DNA of 64,000 nucleotides, taken from the NCBI GenBank assembly GCA_024305745.1, contig JAHRBS010000004.1:682001-746000 (forward strand), written 5' to 3'. This stretch comes from Polyporus tsugae (lineage: Eukaryota; Basidiomycota; Agaricomycetes; Polyporales; Polyporaceae). A program made the position numbers and the translations under genes. Of this stretch, positions 45,039 through 58,274 are shown piece after piece. The notes beneath the pieces were generated by a model. That model made no database searches. It was given only the letters and a program-made list of their open reading frames with translations, and was not told the DNA's origin. Every line of letters starts with the position of its first letter. The first letter of the stretch is position 1.

Positions 45039-48000
45039 TCACTCATCATCGCTCGGCGTCATGTACTCGTCGTCGCTGATGACCTGCTTCCGAGCACTCT
45101 TGCCTCGCGGAGCTGGCCGGTCCTCGTCTTCCATGGGCGTCAGCGCGGAGTCGTAGCCACCAGTAGAGCCGCTGGCCGCGCTGGCAGACGGTGCGCCGGG
45201 CAGCCCACTGCCGACGACGTTCTTGACGAACGCGGCATCGAAGACCTTCTCCATCTCCTCCGCATCGACGTACACCCATGAACCCTCCTGATTGTATGTC
45301 CGAGCATTGTTGAACATGAGCCGCATGTCTTCCCGGAAGTCTAGAACGTTCTTGTAGTAATGTGAACTGATACGCTTGCGGATCGTGGAGAGGGCAATAG
45401 GCTGCTGGATGAGCTGGTAGTAGTCGGGATACTCCTGTGGCTGCCGTCAGTGAAAAGTAACAAAGCACACGAAACGGAAATACTAACCCGTCTATCGGGG
45501 GGTTCCCTGAAGAGGTCACTGCGCCGCCGGCCCGTCTCGTCTTCGAGATTGAGAACTGCTTTGTGCACGTCATTCAGTGCCTTCTTCATCTTCTCTTTGA
45601 TCGGCGGCGGCAGCTCAGACGCCTTGGTCTTGCGACGTTTCTGTGCCTATTGTCAGCAACGCACGCAGACCGGGTCATCGACAGTGACTTACGGCATCGC
45701 GGTCATCATCTTCATCGTCGACGAGCGAAGGTGTCATCGACGTCGACTTGCCGTTGCCACGTTTCCGCTTACTGTTACCGGTGGGGGTGCCAATATCGAA
45801 GTCAGCAGCAACCTTGCCCTTGCCCTTCTTGTTGTTCTTACGGCCACCACGTGGGGTATCGAGGTCGGGAGCGGGCGATCCGACGACAGAGTCGACCTCC
45901 TTGAGCAGCTTGTTCTGAACACGACGCTCCTTCTTTTCGCGAGCACGCTCCGAGAGCTCTTGGATGTCTTCACCTTCCTCCAGCGCCTAAGGAAAAATTA
46001 GTTGCAGGTTTTACACGGTCATATAGGGAATGACAAAGCTTACAATTGCCCACTGATCGTCGCTGAGACCGTCGTTATAGTTGACGACGGTGCGCCGACG
46101 ATGACCACGTCCCTCCAGTTCGTCGATAGCGTCAGGCTCAGCGAACGGCTCATCTGCTCGGTAGCACTCTGGAAGCTCCTCGAGCTGCATGAGAGGCGGT
46201 GGGGGCTTGCCACGGTTCCCAGCACGTCGCCAGTTCTCGAGTGCGTCGCGATCACGCTGGGCATCGAGCTCGTGGAAGAGGATGGTCTCCTCGTCAGAGC
46301 GGGCGATGATCTCGTTGATCTCATCATCATTCATGTCGCCGGCCTCCTCGTTCTCTTCCTCTTGGTCAGCTTCGAGGATCGAACGCTAGAGGCGAACATC
46401 AGCAAGGAAAAAACAGACCAGGCCGCAGAACAAACGGCGTACCAGGAACTCCTCCTGCTCCTCCTGGGTTGATTTGTTGTCGAAACGACCGGCCTGAATG
46501 ACCTTGTCATCGATGTCGAGCTTGTACCGAGCACGGGCGAACATCGCCTCCTCGACACTCTTCTCCGTGATGAACCGCAGGATCCGGACGACCTTCGTCT
46601 GACCGATACGGTGGGCACGATCCTGCGCCTGAAGATCGGCGTGCGGGTTCCAATCACTGTCGAAGCTAGAAAAGCCGAACTGAATGAGTACCGGAAACGC
46701 CGAAACCGGAGACAGACTCACATGACGACAGTATCGGCAGTCTGCAAGTTGAGACCGAGACCACCAGCACGCGTGGAGAGGATGAACACCTTGTACTCCG
46801 AGTTGGGAGCATTGAAGAGCTGGACGTGCCCGGCACGATCTTCGGTCTTCGTCCCACCATCGAGACGGAGATACTTATAACCCATCATCTTGAGGAAGTC
46901 CTCCATGATGTCCATGACCTTGGTCATTTGGAAGAAGATGAGGACCTAACGCGGCAAGTTTGATCAGATAGTGGTCCAGCTCCTATGCGTCGTGCGACTT
47001 ACTCTGTGGTCGGTGGCGAAGAATTTGGGGAGAATACGGGACAGGAGCTCGATCTTGCCCGAGCTTCGGATGAGCTTGTCGTCGATCATCGAGCTCGGGT
47101 TGACCTTGTCCTCAACGCTCTCGAACAGGAACGGGTGCTGGCAGATCTTCCGCAACTGCATCAGCTCGTTGGACAGACCCTTCACACCACCAGGTTTGCT
47201 ATTGCACATGGCCTCAGCCTCAACACATCTTCGAGGACGAAAGGTGACGTACCCTTTGTTGTCCTTCCCATCCGCGATCATTTTGAACTTCTTCATCTGC
47301 TTGTACAGCTGCGACTGCAGCGCGGACATGCGAACCTTGATCACCTTTTCGACCTTGTCCGGTAGCTCCGATTCCACATCCTTCTTCAAACGACGGAGTA
47401 GGAACGGACGGAGCACCTTGTGTAGACGGCGAATGATGAGAAGTGCCTCTTCTTCGTTCAGCTCAATCTTATCGCCGGTGCCAGAGTTCGCGAAGGGGGT
47501 GTTGAACCACTCATCGAACGACTTGACCGAGTTGAAGACCTTGGGCAGCGCGAAGTTGAGCAGCGCCCACAGCTCGGGAAGGTTGTTCTGAAGCGGCGTT
47601 CCGGTGAGGATGAGACGGTAGCGGGAGTGATAGTACTGGGTGAGTGTTTGCGCGAGTTTACTCTGGGTGTTCTTCATACGGTGACCCTCATCTAAAGAGA
47701 ATAAGTAACCTATATTGGGTGGAGAAGAGAAGGAACACACCGATGATCATGTATATCCACTTCATCCTGCTGAGGTGAATACGATCCTTGATGATATACT
47801 CGTATGTGGTCAACACAACCTGGAAGTTGCTGGTGCGCAGGTCCGTTTGGAGGACTTTACGCTGAGCGGGGTTACCCTTGTACGAAACCACGTTCACGCT
47901 AGGCGCCCACTTCGCAAATTCGCCGGACCAGTTGGTCATAGTTGAGAGGGGAACGATGACGAGGTACGGCGCACGTTGCTTCTTGGTCTCGATGAGGAAG

Positions 48001-50223
48001 GTGATGAGCGAGATAGTCTGAATAGTCTTTCCGAGACCCTGTAAAAAGAAAGAATTAGCTTCCTCGCGCGCGACAAATGCAGAGGACGCACCATCTCGTC
48101 TGCCAGGATCCCATTCAGCTTGTTGTTGTACAGGCTGACCATCCACTGCAACCCCTTCAGCTGGTAGTCCTTGAGCGTACCACCGATGAGGATAGCTGGC
48201 TGCGCCGAGATCTTCTCCTTGGCCCGGTGGGCCACAGCGTAGTAGTCGAGCTTGCCCTTCTCCTCCTCCACGTTGTACGCCTTCGCGCCAAACGTCTCCT
48301 CACTCACTGGACCTTCCTCCTCCTCCATGACGTAGTCGACCTGTTGGTGGCCCTCTGACCGCTGCTGCTCGACGACCGCCTGCGCGAGGGAATCGAGGTA
48401 TGCGTCCGTCTGCTTGAGCAGGTGCGTGATACGGGTATCCTTCGCCGTGTCGATGAGCTTCATGTACGCCTCTTCGTCGTCGTTCTTGAGCGCCTTGAGA
48501 CGCTCCTTCGCCAGCCTCTCGATCCGCTTCTGCTCCTCCTTCTCTGTGTGCGAGTGGAACGACAGCACTGCCTTGCCTAGGCGGGTGATGCGCTCCTGCG
48601 CGGAACGACCGACGGCGATAACCTCACGCCCATGGCCGCAAATCACACCGAGTTGCTCGATGTGCTTCTGCTTCGCCCGACGCTCCCGCTCCGCACGCTG
48701 TTTCCGCTCCGCGATCTCGGTCGAACGGATGTCCCGCAGCTGCACCTTGCGTGTCCTCCGGAAGTCCGAGCGGTTGAGGGGGAGCAGCGTCCCGTGCATC
48801 AGACGCTCCGCCACGGACGCACGCAGCTGCCGCTGCTTGTCGACGACGCGCAACGCCTTGAGCTCGATGAGAGCACGCAGCTTACCGTGCGTCGACGGTG
48901 GCGGGTGGACGAGCTGTTCGAGCGACCGGGGCTCCGCAGTGTTCTCCTTGTCCCTCTCCGCGTCGTCTAGTGCGTTCTCCAGACTCCCGTCGCCCATCAT
49001 GGCCGGCATCGCTTCCAGCTCTCGCATCCGCTGCTCTATCCGCGCATCGATGTACGCGTTGCGCTCCTCGATGACCTGATGCGGGTCAAGTCCGGCGGGC
49101 ATCATCGAAGGGACGAGCAGCCTCTGCATCCGCGTCGCCCACAAAGTAGGGCTGACGTTCGGGTCGCCCTTCAGGTGCGTGAACGGGTGGAGGTACGCGT
49201 TATACGGGTAGATGCCCGAGTTCACATCGTCCTCGAGGAACGGTCCCTTCGGCATCTTCTCAGGATCGACGACCTCGACCTCCTCCTCCTTCATCGGCTC
49301 GGGAGGCACAGCGACCTCGGCGGGAGACTGCTCAACGGCACCGTTGACCGGGGTGCCGTTCGTGCTCTTGTGGATCTTTACTGCACTGTCGATGACGCGC
49401 GCGTTCACGTCGGATCCGTGGAGTAGAGTCTGGAGGTCGGGAATGGCCTGATTGGGTACACGAATGGCCTGCTGAATCTGTTCGGGCACGGGCAGGCCCC
49501 GCGAGATGAGCTTGAATGCGTGTATCTGGGCACGGAGAGCATTGATCTGGTCGGAGGTGAAGGAGACGGGAGTCTGCGGCGCTTGAGGGTAGGCTTGGTT
49601 GGGGATGGGCCCCGCCGTAAGAGCATTGCCGTTGGTGGCAGGGACACCGTTCGCCACCAGTCCCATCGAGGCTTGACCGTTCACGCCGGGGTGCGAGTGT
49701 TCACCCGCAGCTTGCTCTTGCCCTGAAAGAAAACAGCAGAACGTTAACAACATATCGGGATACGTGCTGAGCTCCTTCCAGTGCGCTACGATGCCCCTCA
49801 TGTCGACACTCCTGCCAGGTTACAAAGGAAAATAGGAGCAAGATTGCGCATATAGGAAGGCAGGAGCGCGGCGGAGGGACGGGGAAAGGGATAGAAGCCG
49901 AAAACCAGGGATATGAGGACTCACTCTGTCGCTGCTGCATGTTCTGGATGATAGTCCATATCTTCGCGAACTCCTCATTGTTCTGCACGGTAGCCCCGCT
50001 AGCCCGCAGCTGGTTGGCGCGCTGAAAAGGCAGAGGAAGGTGGAGCGTGAGTGGGCGAAGAACACATGTAGGGTTCGCGGTCGAAAATGAGGGAGGAACG
50101 CACCTGGAGGAGTTGTTGCATGCGGTCGCGCAAGGTGGCATTGGGCTGTTGTTGTGGGGGGAGGTTGGCGAATTGTTGTTGGGCGACTTGGTGTGGATTG
50201 GGGGCAATGTTCGGGGCGGCCAT
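45039..50223 (-). CDS. STH1: SWI/SNF-RSC catalytic ATPase (SNF2/STH1 type)
   Basis: Twelve exons join in frame to 1,472 aa: 50104-50223, 49925-50021, 48092-49722, 47741-48038, 47253-47691, 47003-47198, 46722-46945, 46443-46665, 46044-46385, 45693-45986, 45488-45646, 45039-45434. Domains in order: QLQ (about 127-160, [17 protein letters not shown]), HSA region (about 330-420), SNF2 ATPase with Walker A DEMGLGKT (about 613-620), DEGH box (716-719) and LTGTPLQNN, helicase C with [12 protein letters not shown] and [10 protein letters not shown] (about 1015-1024), a SnAC-like segment, an AT-hook-like basic stretch ([14 protein letters not shown]) and a C-terminal bromodomain ([13 protein letters not shown], about 1342-1440). 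It slides and ejects nucleosomes. STH1 and SNF2 cannot be separated by eye. An in-frame ATG at 50301 would add 26 residues. It diverges from Ku80 across 257 bp. Confidence 0.93.
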
Positions 50224-50480
50224 TGCGGAGACGATGGCAGCGACGCGACGAGGATACCGCGTCCGCGCAGATCTCGTGAGTTGACTGAAGTCCTCGGCCA
50301 CTCGCGAGTCGCAAAGCCCAACGAGCCCCCTGCACCGCCTGCGCTGACTAAGCTTTCAGGCTCCGATACAATATGAAACGTCACGTGTCACAAACGCGTC
50401 GCGCCCCCGAGTCGCGAGCGGGACCGCGATCGGCCGCGCCTCAAACCCTTGCCCCACAACCACCACCGCTCAGACCCAAG
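50224..50480. promoter_or_regulatory. shared promoter between SNF2/STH1 and Ku80
   Basis: 257 bp separate the two divergent start codons. The stretch is GC-rich with CGCG-containing words (GTCGCGAGCG, ACGCGTCGCG near 50395-50420) and no TATA box. An ACGCGT-like MCB site is present. Confidence 0.5.
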
Positions 50481-53400
50481 ATGCCTGCAGAGCGTGCAGG
50501 AGTGAGTTTTTATTGCTGTTTGAGCGCATACACCGATTCTTACGCAGCCCTGGTCCACATAGTACACGGTGACGATGTTCCTTGTGGACATCTCGCCTTC
50601 CATGAGCAAGGCGCGAGCGGTGGAGGTCCCGGGGACGTCCGGCAGCGAGTCCCAGGTTATTGAGATGACGAACCTCCAGTGGTCGTTGCAGTTTGTCATG
50701 CTAAAGATACAGGAGATGGTGAGTCTGGCAACGCCACGATAGGCACCCTATTCAACAGTCAACCTAGGTCTTCAATGGAAGGAAGACCGACAAGTGTGGC
50801 GTCATCCTCTTTGGGAGTGAAGGTAGGTATTGTTTGTTACCACATCGAACGGTCCCTTTAACAGCCGATCCCCTCTGAAACCATACTTCTCCACCGTGGT
50901 TAGGGACAAGTAATGCCATTAACGAAACTAACGGAGGGTACGAACATGTCACCGAGTACATCCCAATAGCCCAACCAAATGCAAGTACACTCGCCAAACT
51001 TTCCTTAGTTGAGCCTTCGACAGTCTCTGGTGACCGTGCGTCGCGCATATACCGATATGATTTTCCACACTGACGTTCGACAACAGCGATCGACGCACTT
51101 ATTGTGGCCATCGAGACCCAAGACCAATACCTGCACAACAAGAAGACGTGGACACGCAAGATAGTGATACTCACAGATGGTGAAAATCCCATGGAAGTCG
51201 AAGACTGGGAAGCAACCGTCAAGAAGATGAATGCATTGGATATCGGCCTCACAGTAGTGTGCGTCACTCCCTCTCACCTCCCTGTACAACGCTCACATCT
51301 CGCATAGGGGTGTCGACTTTGACGACGACGAGCTTCCCTTCCACGAAGAGGATAAGAGCAATATTAAGGTAAACCTCATGATGCCTCCTGAACTTGAGTT
51401 GCGGCGCGACGTCGTTCTTGGCAGCTGTGAAATTCCGTTTTTTCTTGTCTTCTTGCATTGGCAGAGACTGACTTCGTCACATCACATAGAAAGAGAACGA
51501 AGCCTTCTACCACGCCCTTACCTCCAAACTCCACTCTGGTGTCGCCGGCAACTGCGACTACGCTTTGCAAGAGATATCACGCCCTGACATCCGCCAAGTC
51601 AAGTCTACCCTGATGGGTACCGTCCTCCGGCTCGGTGACACGCTGGCACGCCAGGAGGAGGCTATCGAGATCATGGTCAAGACGAGCAAATGCACCGCGC
51701 TTGCGCGTCCCAAGTCATGGAAGCGCTTCGGGCGCCGGAAGCGCCTGACTGCGGAGGAGCAGGCTGCGCGCGGCACGGATGCGATGGACGAGGACGAAGA
51801 GCGTACGACGTTCGCGCAGCTGCGAATGCGCACCGAGTTCTATTTGGAGCAAGACGGCGACGAGGATGAGGGGGCGAAGCAGGACACTCGTAGTGTTGAT
51901 GACGACATGGAACCCGAGAGCCAGAAAAAGGAAGAAGAGGACAAGCAGCTCGTCAAGGTCGAGAAGGAAGACCTCGTGCGTGGGTACAAGTATGGCGCAA
52001 CGTTTATACCCCCACCAGAAGGTGGTTACTCGAGGCTGAAGACACGCAAGGGCATCGATATTTGCGGATTTTTCCAGCGCAAGAACTTCCGGCGTGAGCT
52101 TGCTATGGGTGAAGTGTATTACGTCTGGGCGGACCCCTCCAGTCCCATGCAGCAGGTCGCTCTATCGAGTATCGCGCAGGCTATGTACGAGAAAGGCGTA
52201 ATGGCGATTGCGCGCTGGGTTAGCAAGGATGACATGGACCCGAAGATGGGGGTCCTCTACCCTTCCGTGTTCGAAGAGATCGACTGTCTCCTGTGGGTCC
52301 AGGTTAGTATTTTCTTCTTAGGTTCCTCATGCTTTCCAGACCGACGACTCGCGCTTGGATAGATGCCGTTCGCGGATGACGTCCGCAACTTCCCATTTGC
52401 GTCACTCGAGACCCTGATCAACAAGAAGGGTGAAGTTGTAAAAGAGCACCCGTACCTCCCGAACAACGAGCAGATGGACGCCATGGACCAGTTTGTTGAC
52501 TCCATGGACCTCTCTGATGCAGGCGAGAAAGATGAGGAAGGGTAAGCCCTGTACATGCTTGCATCCTCATTCTTACTCACGTTCCCTACCTAGCAATCGC
52601 GAAGCATGGTTTGATACTCGCCTGTCTTACAATCCTGCGATCCACCGCACCAAGCAAGCCTTGTTCCACGGGGCGATCGTCCAAGATCTCAACACCCTCC
52701 CACTCCCTCCGCCCCACCCAGAACTCCTCAAGTATCTGGACCCGTCACGGCGCGTCCTCAAGCGTGCACGTAACGCGATAGATGACTGCACGAAATCTTT
52801 CAACGTTCGCCAGGTGCCAAAGAAGGTCGCGCGTGCCCGAAAGGATGAGCACGTCCGCGCGCGAGATGAGGACGAGGAGATGCTGCTCCTCGACCAGAAG
52901 CCTCCGCGCGCTGGGCCCTCCCAGCGGAGAACGCAGGACGAGGCCCAGACCCAAACCCAGGGCAGCCCTCAGACACAAAAGAAGGCTGCGATGGATGTTG
53001 ACAGCAGCGAGACGGAGGAGGAGCTGGAGGAGGAGGAGCTCCTGCTCAACTCGAAGGCAACGTCCCGGAAGGCGGACTTGGACCGTGCGCCGTTGCCCAC
53101 GCCTGCACGGTCATTGTCCCCAGACCCGATCATTGACAGACAGCGGATTCCTGGCCGGATCATTGGGCTGTCGTTCCCCTTGGACGACTTCAAGAAGAAT
53201 ATCTCACGAGGGGACGTGGTGACCAAGGCGGTGGAGGACCTCGGGTTTGTGATCCACCAGATCCTCATGAAGCCCTTCTCGTCGAGACGGTATGACGAGA
53301 TCCTGGATTGCATGCGTGAGCTCAGGAGGGTCGCGCTCGAGGTATGCTTGGCCTATGTTTCAGTGATGTGCGACACTGACGGCATTCGCAGGAGGACGAG

Positions 53401-53714
53401 ATCGATGCTTGGAACTCGTATGTGTCTCTCGTAAGAACACAAGCGACGAGATACTGAATGCGCGTTATCTAGCTTCATCCAAGAACTTCGGGAGACTTGT
53501 CTTGAGAGGAAGCCTGGAAACAAGGGCTTCTGGGACAAGGTCCGCGGTATCGGGCGACCACTCAGCTTTATCACATCGACAGAAGCCACAAAAGCGGGCG
53601 GAAAGTCTGATATCTCAGAGAGCGAAGCGCAAGAGGTATGTTTGTCCTCGAGCTGCATCGGCGCTCATCTAAATCTAGAGTCACAGTTCGTCCAAAAGTG
53701 AATCGAAGGCCTGA
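50481..53714 (+). CDS. KU80: Ku80, DNA end-binding subunit
   Basis: Twelve exons join in frame to 853 aa: 50481-50501, 50563-50718, 50768-50822, 50904-51035, 51087-51258, 51308-51368, 51490-52302, 52363-52541, 52594-53341, 53392-53417, 53473-53635, 53679-53714. The N-terminal vWA fold starts YTVTMFLVDISPSMSK and continues with KIVILTDGENPMEV. The Ku core holds GYKYGATFIPP, GFFQRKNFRRELAMGEVYYVW and ALSSIAQAMYEKGVMAIARWV, and then DLNTLPLPPPHPELLKYLDP. A low-complexity Gln/Glu/Thr linker follows before the C-terminal helical domain (FPLDDFKKNISRGDVVTKAVEDLG, ELRETCLERKPGNKGFWDKV). Ku80 pairs with Ku70 in non-homologous end joining and at telomeres. The last 36-nt exon is uncertain; a 43-nt intron precedes it. 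Confidence 0.9.
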
Positions 53715-54495
53715 AGCTCGGTTGGGTCCTTCTCTTGTTCTCGTCGGACTTTGGCTATGCTGTGGATTTGGATTTCATGCATATATCTTTTAATCTTGAT
53801 AATTCTCGATCCCTCTAGCAAGATACTACTTGTGCTTGTAGAGTGGGAGCTGGACTATTATGCGGGCGACCTTGAAGTGGCCTTCGAGTTCTAAGTTATT
53901 CCTATCGACGCTCCAGACTTGAAGAACCCAGGCAAGCAGTAGCATGTCTTATGCCAAGTACCTCAGGTAAGGCTAGCGCAGACCTCCGCTTCGAGCGTTC
54001 CGACTAAACATTAACCTTACATGCTCTCGGTGGCGAACACAGCGTGCGTATATGCGAAACCATTGGCGCATGACGCGGTTTAGTGTCGAACTCCTTCACC
54101 GAACTCCTTCTCCGCTTCTATCTCGCTCACATTTACAGATTACAGCCATATGTACATGAAACTACATCGCTCCGGATATTATTTGGCATCCTCACGTCGC
54201 GAAAGCCGCATTGTCGGGCAAGGTTGAACGGGATCCTTCCCCGGTGAGCGCTGCGTAGCAACAATACTGCGTACTTATTCCCAGGCTTACCAGTTCATGG
54301 ATCATGTAAGAAATCAAGAAGAAGCGATGGAGAGCTATGACTCGATGCATCTGTTCCGGAGGCGATACCACCGCAGCGTCCTGGCACGAATCGCGTCGAA
54401 CACGAGCTGGTCACTCTCTTTCTCTGCACCCTGCTAGTCAGCTCTTCTAACTCGAACGTCCGGCCTCTCTGTTCTATTCCGCACCCCCTCACGGC
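53715..54495. other. intergenic, no supported gene
   Basis: Short frames only. Confidence 0.45.
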
Positions 54496-55850
54496 ATGCA
54501 TTTTGTCTTCGTCTTCGCGGAGGCGATCTCAATTGGAGTATTCAGCTATGGGATCGGTCTCATCCCTTTGGCTATACAGTCTCGTGAGTGACTTTCCCTA
54601 TCCACTTTGTTTTCCACCCGGATCTAAATATGAGGTGTCGTAGAGTCCCGCTTGTCGGCTCTCACAGTCTTCGGGAATGGGCAGCTTCTCGGGGCAGCCT
54701 GGTCCCTTATTTTCTTCAAGTGTGTCTTTTAACATTCGCCTCAGGCTGGCCATACGACTCACGCTCCCTAAGGATAGTCATGGGAGCGGCGTCTACCCTC
54801 CGTCCTCAACAGTTCGGCCTTTCACGAACAGTAGTAGCTCTTTCCGACATGGGCGGCGTGCTGTTCATGTGGATGGCGAACCGTAAAATATCCTCTCGCG
54901 TGCTCAACGCCAATCGTCATCCAGATTCCAAATCCGAGGCCGATACCGAACAGCTTTCTCCTCTCGTACTCTCGCGTCAGCGAGAGCGAGATGATACGGA
55001 GCTAGGAGAGCAGAAACAAGACCCGAATACTGTCGCACAGCCTGCAGTGGTTTCCTCATCAGCGTCAACATCTTCCTCTCGCACGACGCCAGCCATTGGT
55101 CCCCATCAGCAACGTATCTATCTGTTCACGCTTTCTCTGCTCATCCAAGTATTTATACACGGCATCAACAACGGCCACCGAGCTACGGAAATACATCGCA
55201 CTCTTCAGTCTGCAAGCAAAGCTATGCCGGCGTCCTCCCTCGACCACATTTCGCATTACGTGGATTCGCTCTTTGAGAAGGGTAGGTGTTGATTTACGAC
55301 TGCCGCCTTCCTCCGAGTTATGCCGTTGCTAACATCTCCGACTCCACTGGCAGCACTAATGGCGCTTGCGTTCTCGACGACCCTCCGCTCGGCGTCCTTC
55401 CCGATTGCGAGGTGCAAACAGCACTTAATCGCGGCCTCTGCAGCAATGCCGCTGGCGGAAATGTTTTCGTACACTGTCATAACAGTGATCGGGATAAACG
55501 CTGCTCAATATGAGGTGTTCCCTCTCTTTGCGCTGCGTTCGTTTACGGCAAGTCCGCTGCGCTTGGCTCCTGTAGAGTTCGTTCGACTGATCAGTCTAAT
55601 ATTAGGACGGGATATTCATCTATGCCGTGTTCGTTCTAAGATACTCGCTCGGCGGGTCGGAAACCAAGTGTGGGGGGCGAATATGCACATCCCTTCTGTC
55701 GTTGGCAGGGACGTGCATGTCGACGGTCGGCGCCAAGCTAGTGCTCATTCTCATTTTCGCTTTCTGGAAACTGATGGAGAAGTACTCCTAACGAATTCGT
55801 GGCTGAGCGGTGGGCTGAGATATCCCTGTACTGCTTCCAACACGTAAATA
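54496..55850 (+). pseudogene. decayed ZIP-family (ATX2/ZIP9-like) metal transporter
   Basis: Exon-like pieces follow the family order. ATG 54496 starts a membrane segment (EAISIGVFSYGIGLIPLAI); after a GTGAGT intron comes LSALTVFGNGQLLGAAWSLIF, where an intact member would continue into a PEG motif but here the frame closes with a stop. Later LFTLSLLIQVFIHGINNGHRA stands where the family has a His-x-x-x-Asp-Gly metal site, and LMALAFSTTLRSASFPIARCKQHLIAASAAMPLAEMFSY matches the region after the HK..P motif. Key metal-binding residues look replaced and no single splice path stays open, so I call it a relic. The identification rests on segment order and is moderate. Confidence 0.45.
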
Positions 55851-56110
55851 GACACCTTTGCCACTCCGAGACACCGGCGAGCCTGGTAGACCACGTCTGC
55901 CTCTAACACTGTATCGAGGAGGTCGATGCGCGAACATAGTACTTCGGCGGATTTACGGGCTGAGAGGAGTGAATGAATAGAAGTCTTGAGGTGCAACTTC
56001 AAAGAGCCGGACCAAGCCGAGTACTTAGATTGCAGTGGCTGTACATCCTAAGTCAATCCCGGGCTGTCTAAGTCTTTCCTCCTATCCCTCGACACCACAA
56101 CCATCCTTCC
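55851..56110. other. upstream region of F-box copy 2
   Basis: No gene. This is near the inner end of the right arm of the inverted duplication. Confidence 0.4.
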
Positions 56111-58014
56111 ATGACTTCCCCAGTTCACCGTCTCCCACTAGAGCTGGTCCGCAGGATAGGCGACCAGCTTGTAGGTATCAAACAATGGGCGGCAGACACA
56201 CCCCCTCAGGCTCTCGCACAGTTCGCCCCGCCGGCCCGCTCTCAAGTCGTCGATTTCATAGGGCTACGGACACTACCATCGCTTGCTACAGCATCCCGTT
56301 TCTTTCTAGAACCGGCTCTCGACGCTCTCTGGGATACTTTGCCTGACTACGGCATCCTGGTTTACCTCCTTCCAAGGGATGCATGGGCGGTGGAGACCGT
56401 AGATACCCCAGGCCCCGGTCACGTCTTTCCTGACGACGAAAGGTGCCCTCGGTTTCATTATGTGGTGCGTGGCATGTCCGGAGTCCTGTCATCACATTAA
56501 ATCCCGCCCAGTCAATTACCCGGGCATTGACGGAGGATGAGTTCAAACGGGTCGAATACTACACCCCTCGCGTCAGGCGCATCCAAGAGCGGTGTCCCTT
56601 GTTTCCCAATCGTCTTCAAGGCTTCGTGACCTACGAATCTTCCGTCCTTGCGGCGTTCGCCCCCCGTCGGACCTCAGCAACCCCGCTCTTCCCAAACCTT
56701 CGCGTCCTTGATCTGTCTCCTGCCAATGACCAATACCCAGTCTACTACCAGTTCTTCCATGTCCTCTTCGGATCCCAGCTCCAAAGAATATCGAACGATT
56801 GCACAACATTCTCCCGGATGGCGAAGGACGTGCCCCCAGCTGATTACCAGCAGATGGTCGCGAGGCTTCAGGAGTCTACTCCGCGCCTCTTACATCTCAA
56901 GTTGTTAGCCGACGTTTCCCCTTATTCCCCTATCATCGTAAACGCCGTCTCTACCGCCCTCAGCAGCTTCACCCATTTAGTCAGCGTGCGCACCGGCGCG
57001 CTCCCCATCAGCGAGCAGGCTTTCCGTCATCTCGCGGAGCTGCCTCATCTAGAGGCTATCGACGTCCGACTTCTTGATACCATGACCGAATCTTCTTTCC
57101 GTCGTACCGTCTTCGACGAATTCTTCCCCAGCCTCCGAGAACTTCGGCTGGCGCATCACTTCAACCTAGACCTCATCTCGCTCATGGTGCAACGTGTCCA
57201 TTCGCCGCGGCTTGAGATCATCGGTGCAAGCCTTCTCGACGAAAACCTGCTTGTTCCACCAGATAGCGTCATGTCTTTCTTCTCTGCAGTATTGTCCGGG
57301 AACAGCAGCGAACGCATCAACTTGAAAGAGCTCTGTATTCAAGCATCCATTGAACGTACGCCCGAGGGTACCCTTAATGAGCAACATCTCGAGCCTCTCT
57401 TCGGGCTGAACAGCCTCGTCCATCTCAGGCTCCACTTGGGCTGCATATTCGATCTAGACGACGCGGTGCTCGGCCGAGCCGCAAGAACCTGGCCGAATAT
57501 CCGCGTGCTCGAACTCGGCCCCGATCCCTTCCAGAAGGACACACGGGTCACGCTCGCCGCCCTCGTCCCCTTCGCTCAACACTGCCCAGAGCTGCAGACC
57601 CTCGGCTTTACCCTCGACGCGGACCTGTCTCGCATCCCCCCCGACCTCCGCGACTCGCGGGCGGGTGTCGGATGCGTCCAGCGCGAGCTGAAAGTTCTCA
57701 AGGTCGGGCGGGCGCGTATCGCCGATCCGCAAGGCGTCGCCTCCTTCCTGGTCGACCTGTTCCCGCTTCTGGGGTACGTTGATCACGATAACATGCCGTT
57801 CTCTGCGATCCTCCTGGCGGCACCGGGCGTCCCCCAGGATGAGAAAGATGAGATCGCGGCGGAGGCGGAGTGCGGTGATTATTGGGATCAGGTGTACGAA
57901 GCGTGTATTCCGGCCATGGCGCACTGGCGGGGGATCGACCGCGAGCGGACGTTGGACGAGGTCGACGCGAACATTATCAAGTCGTGGCACATGGGAGGAC
58001 GCCGGCCGCGCTAA
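56111..58014 (+). CDS. F-box/LRR-like protein, inverted-arm copy 2
   Basis: Two exons (56111-56464 and 56512-58014) with a 47-nt GTGCGT..CAG intron give 618 aa. The N-terminal F-box reads VHRLPLELVRRIGDQLVGIKQW. Leu-rich repeats follow (LFPNLRVLDLSPAND, LAELPHLEAIDVRLLDTM, FFPSLRELRLAHHFNLD, LNSLVHLRLHLGCIFDLDD, HCPELQTLGFTLDADLS). The end is SWHMGGRRPR. It is a clear paralogue of the gene at 42.6-44.6 kb, in opposite orientation, and unlike it is open throughout. Expected to bind Skp1 and select targets for SCF ubiquitin ligases. Downstream it faces repeat D tail to tail, as copy 1 faces repeat C. Confidence 0.8.
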
Positions 58015-58274
58015 GTGGAGTGGTCGAGAGGGTGGTACCCGGATGTTGGGATTGTACGGAGGGTTGTAAGCGATGTCTCTGATGTAATACTACCGTCTAA
58101 ATATTATGATACTGTTTTACTCTACTTTAGTCACAGGCAAGCTTTGCGGATGCACGCTCGACACATCAAATACGCTACGGAAGCAGCGAGCCTTGGTCAA
58201 ACGGAGGCGGATATCAAGACACCGTTAACCATAGAAACTGTCCTCCTCGGGTCGCCTGTCAGAATAAGTGGCAC
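58015..58274. other. spacer between F-box copy 2 and repeat D
   Basis: No gene. Confidence 0.4.
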
